Shown here one piece after another: positions 44,637 to 57,033 of a DNA stretch of 64,000 nucleotides. Below the pieces are notes generated by a model. It saw nothing but the letters and a program-made list of their open reading frames with translations, had not been told where the DNA came from and did not search any database. The DNA comes from Mycobacterium sp. 852002-40037_SCH5390672. GTDB lineage: Bacteria > Actinomycetota > Actinomycetes > Mycobacteriales > Mycobacteriaceae. The stretch lies in assembly GCF_001665875.1 (NCBI RefSeq), contig NZ_LZTA01000027.1, positions 19,704 to 83,703 of the forward strand, in the 5' to 3' direction. The stretch's first letter is position 1, and every line of letters starts with the position of its first letter. A program made the translations under genes and the position numbers.

Positions 44637-45668
44637 ATGACGGGCCAGAATCAACCCAAAACCCTTGCACAGCAATATGACTGCCTGCTGATAGACCTGG
44701 ACGGCACGGCGTTTCGCGGCCGTGAGCCCACCGAGGGCGCGGTGCAGGCGCTGGCGCAGGTGCGCGGCCGCGCGTATTTCGTCACCAACAATGCCTCGCG
44801 CAGCGCCGACGAGGTCGCCGCGCACCTGACCGACCTGGGCTTCAGCGCCACCGCCGACGAGGTCGCCACCAGCGCGCAAAGCGCGGCCCGGCTGCTGGCC
44901 GACCAGTTGCCGCCGGACTCGCCGGTGCTGATCGTGGGCACTGAGGCACTGGCGAACGAGATCGCCGCCGCCGGGCTGCGCCCGGTGCGCCGCTACGAGG
45001 ACGACCCGGCCGCCGTCGTGCAGGGCCTGTCCTTGACGATCGGCTGGCCGGATCTCGCCGAGGCGGCGCTGGCCATCCGGTCCGGCGCGCTGTGGGTGGC
45101 GGCCAACGTCGACCTCACCCTGCCCACCGAGCGCGGGCTGCTGCCCGGCAACGGATCGTTGGTGGCCGCGCTGCGGGCGGCCACCGGCGGCGAACCTCAG
45201 GTCGCGGGCAAACCTGCTCCGGCACTGCTGCGAGATGCGGCAGCCCGGGGCGACTTTCGTGCGCCCTTGGTGATCGGTGACCGCCTCGACACCGACATCG
45301 AAGGCGCCAACGCCGCCGAACTGCCCAGCCTGATGGTCCTCACCGGGGTCAATTCCGCGCGGGACGCGGTATACGCCAAGCCCGCCCAGCGCCCCACCTA
45401 TCTCGGCCACGACCTGCGCTCGCTGCACACCGACGGCGATCGGCTGGCGGTCGGTCCGCAGCCGGGCTGGCGGGTCGAGGTCGCGGACACGACGATCACC
45501 GTCAGCGGCAACGGTTCGGACGACGGGGATGGCCTGTCGATCGTTCGTGCGGTTGCCGACGCGGTGTGGAGTACCGAGCACTCTGAGTCCGGGGAGGTGC
45601 GCATCGAGGCCGCCGACGACCACGCCCGCGCCGCGCTGCAACGCTGGTCTTTGGTGCGCACCGACTGA
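44637..45668 (+). CDS. HAD-family glycerol-3-phosphate phosphatase (Rv1692 equivalent)
   Basis: HAD hydrolase of 343 residues. The nucleophile motif LLIDLDGT carries D20 and D22, motif II is FVTNNAS, and motif IV is VIGDRLDTDIEGA. The M. tuberculosis protein Rv1692 is a characterised D-glycerol-3-phosphate phosphatase that recycles glycerophospholipid head groups, and the similarity here is close along the length. A C-terminal domain of about 70 residues (VEVADTTITVSG to the end) extends beyond the HAD core, as in the Rv1692 group. Confidence 0.87.
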   Translation: MTGQNQPKTLAQQYDCLLIDLDGTAFRGREPTEGAVQALAQVRGRAYFVTNNASRSADEVAAHLTDLGFSATADEVATSAQSAARLLADQLPPDSPVLIVGTEALANEIAAAGLRPVRRYEDDPAAVVQGLSLTIGWPDLAEAALAIRSGALWVAANVDLTLPTERGLLPGNGSLVAALRAATGGEPQVAGKPAPALLRDAAARGDFRAPLVIGDRLDTDIEGANAAELPSLMVLTGVNSARDAVYAKPAQRPTYLGHDLRSLHTDGDRLAVGPQPGWRVEVADTTITVSGNGSDDGDGLSIVRAVADAVWSTEHSESGEVRIEAADDHARAALQRWSLVRTD

Positions 45669-45691
45669 CGGGTGACTAGCGTAGTAACGCG

Positions 45692-45877
45692 ATGACTATC
45701 GACCCCGATCAGATTCGCGCTGAAATCGACGCCCTGCTGGCCCGGCTGCCTCAGCCCGGCGATGGCGAAGACCCCGAAAAGGTGCCGTCGCTCGATGAGC
45801 TCGAAGAGATAGCCTGCCGCCTGTCCGAGGCGCACGACGTGCTGCTGGCCGCGCTGGAGTCGGCGGAGAAGGGCTGA
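45692..45877 (+). CDS. Small conserved protein (Rv1693 equivalent)
   Basis: Acidic helical protein of 61 residues (starts MTIDPDQIRAEIDALLARL), with no recognised function. Two amphipathic helices separated by a Pro/Gly-rich turn can be seen. It sits between the Rv1692-type gene and tlyA exactly as in M. tuberculosis, which supports it being a real gene despite its length. No typical ribosome site is obvious. Confidence 0.72.
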   Translation: MTIDPDQIRAEIDALLARLPQPGDGEDPEKVPSLDELEEIACRLSEAHDVLLAALESAEKG

Positions 45878-45885
45878 GTGCGCGG

Positions 45886-46695
45886 ATGTCTCGACGCGCC
45901 CGCGTTGACGCCGAGCTGGTCCGGCGCGGCCTGGCCCGGTCGCGTCAGCAGGCCGCGGAGTTGATCGGCGCGGGGAAGGTGAGCATCGACGGGATGCCGG
46001 CGCGCAAGCCGGCTACCGCCATCGCCGTCACCGCGGCCCTGACCGTCGCCGAGGATGGCGAGCGCGGCTGGGTATCGCGCGGAGCGCACAAACTCATCGG
46101 GGCACTGGAGGCCTTCGAGATTCCGGTCGCGGGCCGTCGCTGCCTGGATGCGGGCGCGTCGACGGGCGGCTTCACCGAAGTCCTGCTGGATCGCGGGGCC
46201 ACCGCGGTCATTGCCGTGGATGTGGGGTACGGCCAGCTGGCGTGGTCGCTGCGCAGCGATGCGCGGGTGGTCGTCGTCGAGCGGACCAACGTTCGCGACC
46301 TGAGGCCCGAGGCGATCGGCGGGCGGGTCGACCTTGTGGTGGCCGACCTGTCGTTCATTTCGCTATCCACGGTGTTGCCGGCGCTGGCTGGATGTGCCGC
46401 ACCGAACGCGGATATCGTTCCCATGGTGAAGCCGCAGTTTGAAGTGGGCAAGGGGCTGGTCGGTGCCGGGGGTGTGGTTCACGACCCCGGTCTGCGGGCC
46501 GACGCCGTGCTGGCGGTCGCCGGCCGGGCGGCCGAGCTGGGTTGGCACACCGTTGACGTCACCGCCAGCCCGCTGCCGGGGCCGTCGGGCAATGTCGAGT
46601 ACTTTCTGCGGCTGCGCGCCCAGACCGATCGGCCGCTGAGCGGCGACGAGCTGGTGACGGCGGTGCAGCGCGCGGTGGAAAGCGGGCCACAGTGA
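45886..46695 (+). CDS. tlyA: 16S/23S rRNA 2'-O-methyltransferase TlyA
   Basis: Protein of 269 residues that methylates the 2'-hydroxyl of specific cytidines in 16S and 23S rRNA; in mycobacteria this methylation is required for capreomycin and viomycin susceptibility. The N-terminal S4 RNA-binding domain covers about 1-60. The FtsJ-like Rossmann domain has the SAM motif [11 protein letters not shown] from D88, followed by VVADLSFIS and [11 protein letters not shown]. The stop overlaps the ppnK start (GTGA), the conserved tlyA-ppnK-recN arrangement. Confidence 0.93.
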   Translation: MSRRARVDAELVRRGLARSRQQAAELIGAGKVSIDGMPARKPATAIAVTAALTVAEDGERGWVSRGAHKLIGALEAFEIPVAGRRCLDAGASTGGFTEVLLDRGATAVIAVDVGYGQLAWSLRSDARVVVVERTNVRDLRPEAIGGRVDLVVADLSFISLSTVLPALAGCAAPNADIVPMVKPQFEVGKGLVGAGGVVHDPGLRADAVLAVAGRAAELGWHTVDVTASPLPGPSGNVEYFLRLRAQTDRPLSGDELVTAVQRAVESGPQ

Positions 46696-47621
46696 ACGAA
46701 GACGCTCCCCGCACCGTGTTGATGGTGGTCCACACCGGCCGCGACGAGGCCACCGAGACCGCGCGGCGCGTGCAGAAAGTGCTGGGCGACAACGGGATCG
46801 GGCTTCGCGTGCTGTCCGCCGAGGCGGTCGACAAGGGGCCGCTGCATCTGGCCCCCGACGACATGCGCGCACTGGGCATCGAAATCGAGGTGGTCAACGC
46901 CGACCCGCAGGCCGCCGAGGGTTGCGAACTGGTGTTGGCGTTGGGTGGCGACGGCACGTTCTTGCGCGCCGCCGAGCTGGCCCGCAACGCCAACATTCCG
47001 GTGCTGGGCATCAACCTGGGCCGCATCGGCTTTCTGGCCGAAGCCGAAGCCGAAGCGATCGAACGAGTACTGGAACATGTTGTCGCACAAGACTATCAAG
47101 TGGAAAACCGGTTGACGCTCGACGTGATCGTGCGCCACGGCGGCGACGTCTCCGTACACGGCTGGGCGCTCAACGAGGTCAGCCTGGAAAAGGGTCCGCG
47201 GCTGGGCGTGCTCGGGGTGGTCCTCGAGATCGACGGGCGGCCGGTGTCGGCGTTCGGCTGCGACGGGGTCCTGGTGTCGACGCCCACCGGATCCACCGCC
47301 TACGCGTTCTCCGCCGGAGGACCGGTGCTGTGGCCGGACCTTGAAGCAATCCTGGTGGTGCCCAACAACGCTCACGCGCTGTTCGGGCGCCCCATGGTCA
47401 CCAGCCCGGCCGCCACCATCGCCATCGAGATCGAGGCCGACGGGCATGACGCCCTGGTGTTCTGCGACGGCCGCCGCGAAATGCTGATCCCGGCCGGCAG
47501 CCGGCTGGAGGTAAAACGTTGCGACACACCGGTGAAATGGGCCCGGCTGGACAGCGCGCCGTTCACCGACCGATTAGTGCGCAAATTCCGGCTGCCGGTG
47601 ACCGGGTGGCGCGGGAACTGA
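46692..47621 (+). CDS. ppnK: NAD kinase
   Basis: ATP- or polyphosphate-dependent kinase of 309 residues that makes [16 protein letters not shown] at 85-96 is the diagnostic phosphate-binding motif. [13 protein letters not shown] and the downstream [23 protein letters not shown]-binding segment are intact. The GTG overlaps the tlyA stop. recN follows after 25 bases, so the three genes form an operon. Confidence 0.94.
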   Translation: MNEDAPRTVLMVVHTGRDEATETARRVQKVLGDNGIGLRVLSAEAVDKGPLHLAPDDMRALGIEIEVVNADPQAAEGCELVLALGGDGTFLRAAELARNANIPVLGINLGRIGFLAEAEAEAIERVLEHVVAQDYQVENRLTLDVIVRHGGDVSVHGWALNEVSLEKGPRLGVLGVVLEIDGRPVSAFGCDGVLVSTPTGSTAYAFSAGGPVLWPDLEAILVVPNNAHALFGRPMVTSPAATIAIEIEADGHDALVFCDGRREMLIPAGSRLEVKRCDTPVKWARLDSAPFTDRLVRKFRLPVTGWRGN

Positions 47622-47646
47622 GGGCCCTAGCGCAGGTGCTGACTGA

Positions 47647-49407
47647 ATGCTGACTGAAATCCGCATCGAGTCGCTCGGTGCCATCAGCGCCGCGGTCGGG
47701 GAGTTCGACCGCGGTCTGACCGTACTGACCGGCGAGACCGGCACCGGCAAGACCATGGTGGTGACCGGGTTGCACCTGCTCGGGGGTGCCCGCGCGGACG
47801 CGACCCGGGTACGGTCGGGGGCCGATCGTGCGGTCGTCGAAGGTCGTTTCACCACAACCGATCTCGATGAAGCCGTGGTCGTGAAGCTGGACGAGATGCT
47901 GGACGCGTCGGGCGCGGAACGCGACGAGGATGGCAGCGTGATCGCGCTGCGCTCGGTCAGCCGTGACGGGCCGTCGCGGGCCTATCTCGGCGGCCGCAGC
48001 GTGCCCGCCAAGTCGCTGGGCGACTTCACCGCCGGGCTGTTGACCCTGCACGGGCAGAATGACCAGCTGCGACTCATGCGGCCCGAGGAGCAATGCGGTG
48101 CGCTGGACCGGTTCGCGAAGGCCGGCCCCGCGCTGGAGCGCTACTGCAAAATGCGCGATGCCTGGCTGTCGGCGCGGCGCGACCTGCTCGACCGCCGCAA
48201 CCGGATGCGCGAACTGGCGCTGGAGGCCGACCGGCTGAACTTCGCGCTCAACGAGATCGACGCCGTGGACCCACAACCCGGTGAGGACGATGCCCTGGTT
48301 GCCGAGATTCTGCGGCTCTCCGAACTGGACACCTTGCGCGAAGCCGCGGCCGGCGCCCGCGCAGCCCTGTCCTCGGATGAGGCGGACGGGTCGGGATTCA
48401 GCGCGACCGAAAGTCTCGGAAAGGCAAGGGCTGCACTAGAATCGACGGACGACGCGAAGCTGATGGCGTTGGCCGGCCAGCTCGGCGAGGTGCTGACCGT
48501 GGTGGTCGACGCGGCCGGTGAGCTCGGCGGCTTCCTCGAGGAGTTACCCGTCGATGCCAGCGCGCTGGAATCCAAACTGGCCCGGCAGGCCCAGCTGCGC
48601 ACGCTCACGCGCAAGTACGCCGCGGACATCGACGGGGTACTCGCGTGGGCGCAGGAGTCGCGGCAGCGACTCGCTCAACTCGACGTCTCCGAGGAAGGTC
48701 TGACAGCGCTGGCGGCGCGGGTGGACGAGCTCGCGCGTGAATTGACCCAGGCCGCGGTCGATCTCAGCAACATCCGGCGCAAGGCCGCCAAGCGGCTGGC
48801 CAAGGAGGTCACCGCCGAGCTGTCCGGGCTGGCGATGGCCGATGCCCAGTTCAGCATCGACGTCTCTGTCGATACCGCGTCGGCCGCCGACGATGCGGCC
48901 GCACTTACCCTGCCGTCGGGCGAACTGGCCCGGGCGGGCGCCGACGGCGTCGACCAGGTCGAGTTCGGCTTCGCCGCGCACCGCGGGATGGACCAGCTGC
49001 CGCTGGCCAAGAGCGCCTCCGGTGGCGAGCTGTCGCGGGTGATGCTGGCGTTGGAAGTGGTGCTGGCCGCCTCGCGCAAAGAGACAGTGGGCACCACGAT
49101 GGTGTTCGACGAGGTCGACGCCGGCGTGGGTGGCCGGGCGGCGGTGCAGATCGGGCGGCGGCTGGCGCGGTTGGCGCGCACCCACCAGGTCATCGTTGTC
49201 ACGCATCTACCGCAGGTTGCGGCGTATGCCGACGTGCACCTGGTGGTGCACGGCGCCGGGCCCAAGGGAACCAGTGTGGTGCGGCGGGTCGCCGACGACG
49301 AGCGGGTGGCCGAGCTGGCGCGGATGCTGGCCGGCCTGGGCGAATCCGACAGCGGCCGCGCACACGCCCGTGAGTTGCTCGACGCGGCGCAGAAGGATGA
49401 GATCTAA
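47647..49407 (+). CDS. recN: DNA repair protein RecN
   Basis: SMC-like ATPase of 586 residues acting in double-strand break repair. Walker A GETGTGKT is at 29-36, followed by a long central coiled coil (about 150-370). The C-terminal head carries SASGGELSRVMLALE and the Walker B TMVFDEVDAGVGG. Length and order are normal for the family. No LexA box was identified in the short upstream gap. Confidence 0.94.
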   Translation: MLTEIRIESLGAISAAVGEFDRGLTVLTGETGTGKTMVVTGLHLLGGARADATRVRSGADRAVVEGRFTTTDLDEAVVVKLDEMLDASGAERDEDGSVIALRSVSRDGPSRAYLGGRSVPAKSLGDFTAGLLTLHGQNDQLRLMRPEEQCGALDRFAKAGPALERYCKMRDAWLSARRDLLDRRNRMRELALEADRLNFALNEIDAVDPQPGEDDALVAEILRLSELDTLREAAAGARAALSSDEADGSGFSATESLGKARAALESTDDAKLMALAGQLGEVLTVVVDAAGELGGFLEELPVDASALESKLARQAQLRTLTRKYAADIDGVLAWAQESRQRLAQLDVSEEGLTALAARVDELARELTQAAVDLSNIRRKAAKRLAKEVTAELSGLAMADAQFSIDVSVDTASAADDAAALTLPSGELARAGADGVDQVEFGFAAHRGMDQLPLAKSASGGELSRVMLALEVVLAASRKETVGTTMVFDEVDAGVGGRAAVQIGRRLARLARTHQVIVVTHLPQVAAYADVHLVVHGAGPKGTSVVRRVADDERVAELARMLAGLGESDSGRAHARELLDAAQKDEI

Positions 49408-49520
49408 CCGTCGGGAACACGTAATACAGATGTGACTCGTGGGACTCTAGATAACTTATGAGGCTGGTGTTACGGCGCGCCTCCCGTCCTCGCCGAGGCT
49501 TCACGGACAGAATCGCCCCC

Positions 49521-50702
49521 ATGAAGATGTCAGGCCTGCTCTCCCGTAACCCCGCCCGGCCGGGCCTCGTCGGCACCGCCCGGGTTGACCGGAACATCGA
49601 CCGACTGCTGCGTAGGGTCTGCCCCGGCGACATCGTCGTGCTCGACATCCTGGACCTGGACCGCATCACGGCGGATGCGCTGGTGGAAGCCGACATCGCC
49701 GCGGTGGTCAACGCGTCCCCGTCCGTGTCGGGCCGCTACCCGAACATGGGCCCCGAGGTGCTGGTCAACAACGGGGTGACCCTGATCGACGAGGCCGGCC
49801 CCGACATCTTCAAGAAGGTCAAGGACGGCGCCAAGATCCGCCTGCACGAGGGCGGGGTGTACGCCGGTGACCGCAGGCTGGTCCGCGGGACCGAGCGCAC
49901 CGACCACGACATCGCCGACCTGATGCGCGAGGCCAAGAGCGGTCTGTCCGCGCATCTGGAGGCGTTCGCCGGCAACACCATCGAGTTCATCAAGAGCGAG
50001 AGCCCGCTGCTGATCGACGGCATCGGTATCCCCGACGTCGACGTCGACCTGCGCCGCCGGCACGTGGTGATCGTCGCCGACGAACCCAGCGCCGCCGAGG
50101 ATCTGCGATCCCTCAAGCCGTTCATCAAGGAGTACCAGCCGGCACTGATCGGTGTCGGCACAGGCGCGGACGTCCTGCGCAAGGCGGGCTACCGCCCCCA
50201 GGTCATCGTCGGTGATCCCGACCAGATCAGCACCGACGCGCTCAAGTGCGGTGCGCAGGTGGTGTTGCCCGCCGACGCCGACGGGCACGCGCCCGGGCTG
50301 GAACGTATCCAGGATCTCGGTGTCGGGGCGATGACGTTCCCGGCCGCGGGCGCGGCGATCGATCTGGCGCTGCTGCTGGCCGATCATCACGGCGCCGCGC
50401 TGCTGGTGACGGCCGGCCACACCGCGAACATCGAGACGTTCTTCGACCGCACCCGCGCGCACAGCAACCCTTCCACCTTCCTGACCCGGCTGCGGGTGGG
50501 GGAGAAGGTGGTGGACGCCAAGGCCGTGGCCACCCTGTACCGCAACCACATCTCGGCGGGCGCCATCGCGCTGCTGGCGCTGACCATGTTGATCGCCGTC
50601 ATCGTCGCCCTGTGGGTGTCGCGCACCGACGGCGTGGTGCTGCATTGGGTCACCGACTACTGGAACCACTTCTGCGCGACGGTGCAGAAGTGGGTCACAT
50701 AG
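49521..50702 (+). CDS. steA: SteA-type septation protein (Rv1697 equivalent)
   Basis: Membrane-anchored protein of 393 residues, collinear with M. tuberculosis Rv1697. A thiamin-pyrophosphokinase-like cytosolic region (VIVGDPDQIS; VVLPADADGHAPGLERIQDLG) is followed by a C-terminal transmembrane helix (IALLALTMLIAVIVALWV). In Corynebacterineae SteA and its neighbour SteB form a complex that controls septal peptidoglycan hydrolysis through RipC-FtsEX. The ATG at 49521 matches the known protein start. An in-frame ATG at 49458 would add 21 residues; neither has a clear ribosome site. It is followed directly by the SteB/MctB gene. Confidence 0.85.
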   Translation: MKMSGLLSRNPARPGLVGTARVDRNIDRLLRRVCPGDIVVLDILDLDRITADALVEADIAAVVNASPSVSGRYPNMGPEVLVNNGVTLIDEAGPDIFKKVKDGAKIRLHEGGVYAGDRRLVRGTERTDHDIADLMREAKSGLSAHLEAFAGNTIEFIKSESPLLIDGIGIPDVDVDLRRRHVVIVADEPSAAEDLRSLKPFIKEYQPALIGVGTGADVLRKAGYRPQVIVGDPDQISTDALKCGAQVVLPADADGHAPGLERIQDLGVGAMTFPAAGAAIDLALLLADHHGAALLVTAGHTANIETFFDRTRAHSNPSTFLTRLRVGEKVVDAKAVATLYRNHISAGAIALLALTMLIAVIVALWVSRTDGVVLHWVTDYWNHFCATVQKWVT

Positions 50703-50737
50703 TTCTTCTTGGAGTTCTTGTTGGGACGGTGCGTTAA

Positions 50738-51682
50738 ATGATCTCGTTGCGTCAACATGCCCTGTCGCTGGCCGCTGTCTTCCTGGCATTGGCCGTGGGA
50801 GTCGTGCTGGGCTCCGGCTTCTTGTCGGACACCTTGCTGTCCAGCCTGCGTGACGAGAAGCGCGACCTCAACACCCAGATCAGCGGGCTCAACGACCAGA
50901 AGAATGTGCTGAACGAAAAGCTCAGCGCGGCAAACAATTTCGACACCCAACTGGTCGGCCGGATGGTGCACGACGCGCTGGGCGGCAAGTCGGTGGTGGT
51001 GTTCCGCACCCCGGATGCCACGGACGACGACGTGGCCGCGGTGTCGAAATTCATCGGTCAGGCCGGCGGGACGGTGACCGGGACGGTGTCGCTGACGAGT
51101 GAGTTCGTCGAGGCCAACTCGGCGGAGAAGCTGCAGACGGTGGTGAACTCGTCGGTGCTGCCCGCGGGTCAGCAGCTGAGCACCAAGCTCGTCGACCAGG
51201 GTTCGCAGGCGGGCGACCTGATGGGCATCGCCCTGCTGGCCAATGCCAACCCGGCGGTGCCGGCGGTCGACGATATCCAGCGCAACACCGTGCTGGCGGC
51301 GCTGCGCGACACCGGCTTCATCACCTATCAGGCAACCGATCACATGGGCGCGGCGAACGCCGCACTGGTCGTCACCGGCGGCTCGCTACCCCAGGACGCC
51401 GGCAACAAGGGCGTCAGCGTGGCCCGGTTCTCGGCCGCCCTGGCCCCGCACGGCTCGGGCACGCTGCTGGCCGGGCGTGACGGTTCGGCGACCGGAGGCG
51501 CCGCCGTGGCCGTGACCCGAGCCGATGCCGGGATGAATTCGGCCGTCAGCACGGTCGACAACGTCGACGCCGCACCCGGTCGCATCACCGCGGTCCTGGG
51601 CCTGCACGACCTGCTGGGCGGCGGTCACGCCGGGCAGTACGGCACCGGTCACGGGGCGACGTCAATCACGGTGCCCCAGTAG
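50738..51682 (+). CDS. mctB: MctB/SteB envelope protein (Rv1698 equivalent)
   Basis: Protein of 314 residues with one N-terminal hydrophobic helix (LAAVFLALAVGVVLGSGF) followed by a coiled coil (about 30-65, LRDEKRDLNTQISGLNDQK) and a soluble envelope domain. M. tuberculosis Rv1698 was described as a copper-efflux/channel protein; the corynebacterial relative SteB partners SteA in cell separation. The sequence does not decide between these roles. It starts 35 bases after steA and is probably co-transcribed. Confidence 0.87.
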   Translation: MISLRQHALSLAAVFLALAVGVVLGSGFLSDTLLSSLRDEKRDLNTQISGLNDQKNVLNEKLSAANNFDTQLVGRMVHDALGGKSVVVFRTPDATDDDVAAVSKFIGQAGGTVTGTVSLTSEFVEANSAEKLQTVVNSSVLPAGQQLSTKLVDQGSQAGDLMGIALLANANPAVPAVDDIQRNTVLAALRDTGFITYQATDHMGAANAALVVTGGSLPQDAGNKGVSVARFSAALAPHGSGTLLAGRDGSATGGAAVAVTRADAGMNSAVSTVDNVDAAPGRITAVLGLHDLLGGGHAGQYGTGHGATSITVPQ

Positions 51683-51753
51683 CGGGCGTGTTAGCCGCGG
51701 CACAGCGCGGTGGATGTTAGGGTGGATTTCCGTGGGTCGGCAGGCCCAGCTAG

Positions 51754-54177
<2,424 letters not shown>

Positions 54178-54181
<4 letters not shown>

Positions 54182-55119
54182 CGACCGTGGCGCTGGACAC
54201 GCAGTTGCAGGGCTACCTTGACCATCTCACGATCGAGCGCGGTGTCGCCGCCAACACCCTGAGCTCGTACGGCCGCGACCTGCGCCGCTACACCAAGCAC
54301 TTGTCGGACCGCGGAATCCACGACCTGGCCAAGGTGGGCGAGAACGACGTGAGCGAGTTCCTGGTGGCGCTGCGCCGCGGGGATCCCGACACCGGGGCCG
54401 CCGCACTGTCCGCGGTGTCGGCGGCGCGAGCGCTGATCGCGGTGCGCGGCCTGCATCGGTTCGCCGCCGCGGAAGGCCTGGCCGAACTCGACGTGGCGCG
54501 CGCGGTACGCCCGCCGACCCCGGGTCGCCGGCTGCCCAAAAGCCTGACCATCGACCAGGTTCTGGCGCTCTTGGAGGCCGCCGGGGGTGAGAGCCCGGCC
54601 GACGGACCGCTGACGTTGCGCAACCGGGCGCTGCTGGAGCTCCTTTACTCCACCGGCGCACGGATTTCGGAAGCCGTCGGCCTCGACGTCGACGACGTCG
54701 ACACGCACGCCCGCTCAGTGTTGTTGCGCGGCAAGGGCGGCAAGCAGCGACTGGTGCCGATCGGGCGGCCGGCCGTGGCCGCGCTGGACGCCTACCTGGT
54801 GCGGGGCCGCTCGGAGCTGGCCCGGCGCGGGCGCGGAACGCCGGGCATCTTCCTCAACGTGCGCGGCGGGCGGTTGTCACGGCAGAGCGCCTGGCAGGTC
54901 CTGCAGGACGCGGCCGAGCGCGCCGGGATCACCTCGGGGGTGTCGCCGCACATGTTGAGGCATTCGTTCGCCACCCACCTGCTGGAGGGCGGCGCCGACG
55001 TGCGGGTCGTGCAGGAACTGCTCGGACACGCCTCGGTGACGACGACGCAGATCTACACGATGGTCACGGTGCACGCGCTGCGCGAAGTGTGGGCCGAAGC
55101 CCATCCCCGGGCGCAGTAG
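54178..55119 (+). CDS. xerD: Tyrosine recombinase XerD
   Basis: Site-specific recombinase of 313 residues that resolves chromosome dimers at dif with XerC. The N-terminal SAM-like core-binding domain covers about 5-95. The catalytic domain shows the first arginine in [11 protein letters not shown], the H-x-x-R box in [15 protein letters not shown], the second histidine in LLGHASV, and the nucleophile tyrosine in TTTQIYT. The GTG start overlaps the preceding stop. This is the chromosomal XerD by synteny (Rv1701), not a phage integrase. Confidence 0.93.
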
Positions 55120-55138
55120 CTTTTTCGCACCCGTCCGC

Positions 55139-55891
55139 TCAGCCCAGGTATTCGGATTCCAGCACCAGATCCGACACCAGTGACTGGTATTCCAGGTGCG
55201 CCTTGTGCTCGACGGTGTTGAACCGCGTGCCCTGTTGTCGGCGCATGTATTCGCGGTACTTCGGCGCGCCCGGCACCCGGACGTTGTCGGCGACAACGAT
55301 GGAGCCCGGATGCAACCAGCCCCGGTCCAGGATGCTCTTCAGGTCGTCCAGGTACGCGTCCTTGTCGTGGTCGAGAAACACGAAATCGAGCGCGCCGGCG
55401 GCAAACCCGTGCTGGTTGGCCAGTGTGTCCAGGGTGCGGCCGCCGTCGCCGATGGTGCCGACCACGCACGTCACCCGGTCGGCTACGCCGGCGTGGGCCC
55501 AGATCTGACGGGCGTTGGCCGCGTTGGCCTCGGCGAGTTCCACCGAGAACACCTTGGCCTTGGGGGCGGCCCGGGCGATGCGCAGGGCGCCGTAGCCGCA
55601 GTAGGTGCCGAGTTCGAGCGCCAGCGCCGGATCGGCGCGCCGCACCGCGGCGTCGAGCAGCAGCCCTTTCTCGTCGCCGACGTTGATCAACAGTGATTTT
55701 TCGTAGGCGAACTTGTCGATGGTGGCCAGCACGTCGTCGATGTCGCCGGCCCGCGCGTTCTTCAGGACGTACTCGACGGCTGCCGCTTCGCGACCGTCGC
55801 CGATCTGGCCCGTGGTGGTGATGTTCTGAGCGCCGGCGGCCATGCGCCAGACCGACCAACGCAGTAGAGGTATCCGTCGCTTGAGGTCCAT
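55139..55891 (-). CDS. Catechol O-methyltransferase-like enzyme (Rv1703c equivalent)
   Basis: SAM-dependent O-methyltransferase of 250 residues. The SAM motif LELGTYCGYGALRIA is typical of the COMT family, with metal-ligand segments FVFLDHDKDAY and VVADNVRVPG. The substrate is unknown. ATG at 55891 is used; a GTG three codons earlier (55900) is equally possible, since no ribosome site favours either. The gene runs against xerD, and the M. tuberculosis gene Rv1702c between them is absent. Confidence 0.82.
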   Translation of the reverse strand: MDLKRRIPLLRWSVWRMAAGAQNITTTGQIGDGREAAAVEYVLKNARAGDIDDVLATIDKFAYEKSLLINVGDEKGLLLDAAVRRADPALALELGTYCGYGALRIARAAPKAKVFSVELAEANAANARQIWAHAGVADRVTCVVGTIGDGGRTLDTLANQHGFAAGALDFVFLDHDKDAYLDDLKSILDRGWLHPGSIVVADNVRVPGAPKYREYMRRQQGTRFNTVEHKAHLEYQSLVSDLVLESEYLG

Positions 55892-56129
55892 AGCCGCCAC
55901 GATAGGCCGGTGCCGTGGCCCCCTGATCCGACGGCAGGGTTAGGCGGTCGGTCGCCCGGAAGCGATAGCGCCGGTGCCAGCACGTTTCGAGGACGCATTC
56001 GTCCCCGAAAATTGGTGCTGCTGTGACTGAAGTGAACAGGGCGTCGGGATGTGCGTTCTACCACCGATTTTGGCCCATATTGGCTGGTTAATTGCCTGCG
56101 GGTCGCCGAGTTTCGTGCGACGAACCCGT

Positions 56130-56135
56130 TAGACT
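56130..56135 (+). promoter_or_regulatory. -10 element ahead of the parA-like gene and its leader frame
   Basis: TAGACT is followed by 8 bases and then an ATG at 56144 that opens a nine-codon frame ending on the parA-like start. The geometry suits leaderless initiation. No good -35 hexamer is present, which is common in mycobacteria. Confidence 0.4.
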
Positions 56136-56143
56136 TTCCGACG

Positions 56144-56173
56144 ATGTTCACTTCCCGAACACCCCCGCCATGA
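56144..56173 (+). CDS. Possible leaderless nine-codon upstream frame coupled to the parA-like gene
   Basis: ATG at 56144, just downstream of a TAGACT -10, codes MFTSRTPPP, and its TGA overlaps the ATG at 56170 as ATGA. The parA-like ATG has no ribosome site of its own. Coupled reinitiation from a leaderless peptide would explain how it is translated. Evidence is by signals only. Confidence 0.4.
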   Translation: MFTSRTPPP

Positions 56174-57033
56174 CTGAGCAGCCGGACAACGGCGTCGAGC
56201 TCGGTCTGACCGGGCGGCCGCCGCGGGCGATCCCGGAGCCACAGCCGCGCACCTCGCACGGCCCGGCCAAAGTCGTCGCCATGTGCAACCAGAAGGGCGG
56301 CGTCGGGAAAACCACGTCCACCATCAACCTGGGTGCCGCACTCGCCGAATACGGCCGGCGGGTGCTGCTGGTGGACATGGATCCGCAGGGCGCGCTGTCC
56401 GCGGGCCTGGGCGTCCCGCACTACGAGCTGGACAAGACCATCCACAACGTCCTGGTCGAGCCCCGGGTGTCGATGGACGACGTGCTGCTGCAAACCCGGG
56501 TCAAGCACATGGATCTGGTGCCCAGCAACATCGACCTGTCGGCCGCCGAGATCCAGCTGGTCAACGAGGTGGGACGCGAACAGACGCTGGGCCGCGCGCT
56601 GCACCCGGTGCTGGACCGCTACGACTACGTGCTGATCGACTGCCAGCCGTCGCTGGGGCTGCTCACCGTCAACGGTCTGGCCTGCTGCGACGGCGTGGTG
56701 ATCCCCACCGAATGCGAGTACTTTTCGCTGCGCGGCCTGGCGCTGCTGACCGACACCGTCGACAAGGTGCGTGACCGGCTCAACCCGAAGCTGGAAATCA
56801 GCGGGATCCTGCTCACCCGCTACGACCCCCGCACGGTCAACTCGCGTGAGGTGATGGCCCGGGTGGTGGAGCGGTTCGGTGACCTCGTCTTCGACACGGT
56901 CATCACCCGGACCGTCCGATTCCCGGAGACCAGCGTCGCCGGCGAACCCATCACCACGTGGGCGCCGCGATCCACCGGCGCCATCGCCTATCGCGCGCTG
57001 GCACGCGAGTTCATCGACCGATTCGGCGCGTGA
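56170..57033 (+). CDS. ParA/Soj-family ATPase (Rv1708 equivalent)
   Basis: Deviant Walker A ATPase of 287 residues: KGGVGKTT at 42-49, then VLLVDMDPQGALS and YVLIDCQPSLGLLTVN. The N-terminal 35 residues are disordered and Pro-rich. It is not the oriC-linked ParA; it always sits directly upstream of scpA-scpB in mycobacteria and presumably works with the condensin kleisin system in chromosome organisation. The stop overlaps the scpA GTG (GTGA). The ATG at 56170 aligns with the conserved ELGLTGRPPR region; an upstream TTG extension has no support. Confidence 0.88.
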   Translation: MTEQPDNGVELGLTGRPPRAIPEPQPRTSHGPAKVVAMCNQKGGVGKTTSTINLGAALAEYGRRVLLVDMDPQGALSAGLGVPHYELDKTIHNVLVEPRVSMDDVLLQTRVKHMDLVPSNIDLSAAEIQLVNEVGREQTLGRALHPVLDRYDYVLIDCQPSLGLLTVNGLACCDGVVIPTECEYFSLRGLALLTDTVDKVRDRLNPKLEISGILLTRYDPRTVNSREVMARVVERFGDLVFDTVITRTVRFPETSVAGEPITTWAPRSTGAIAYRALAREFIDRFGA

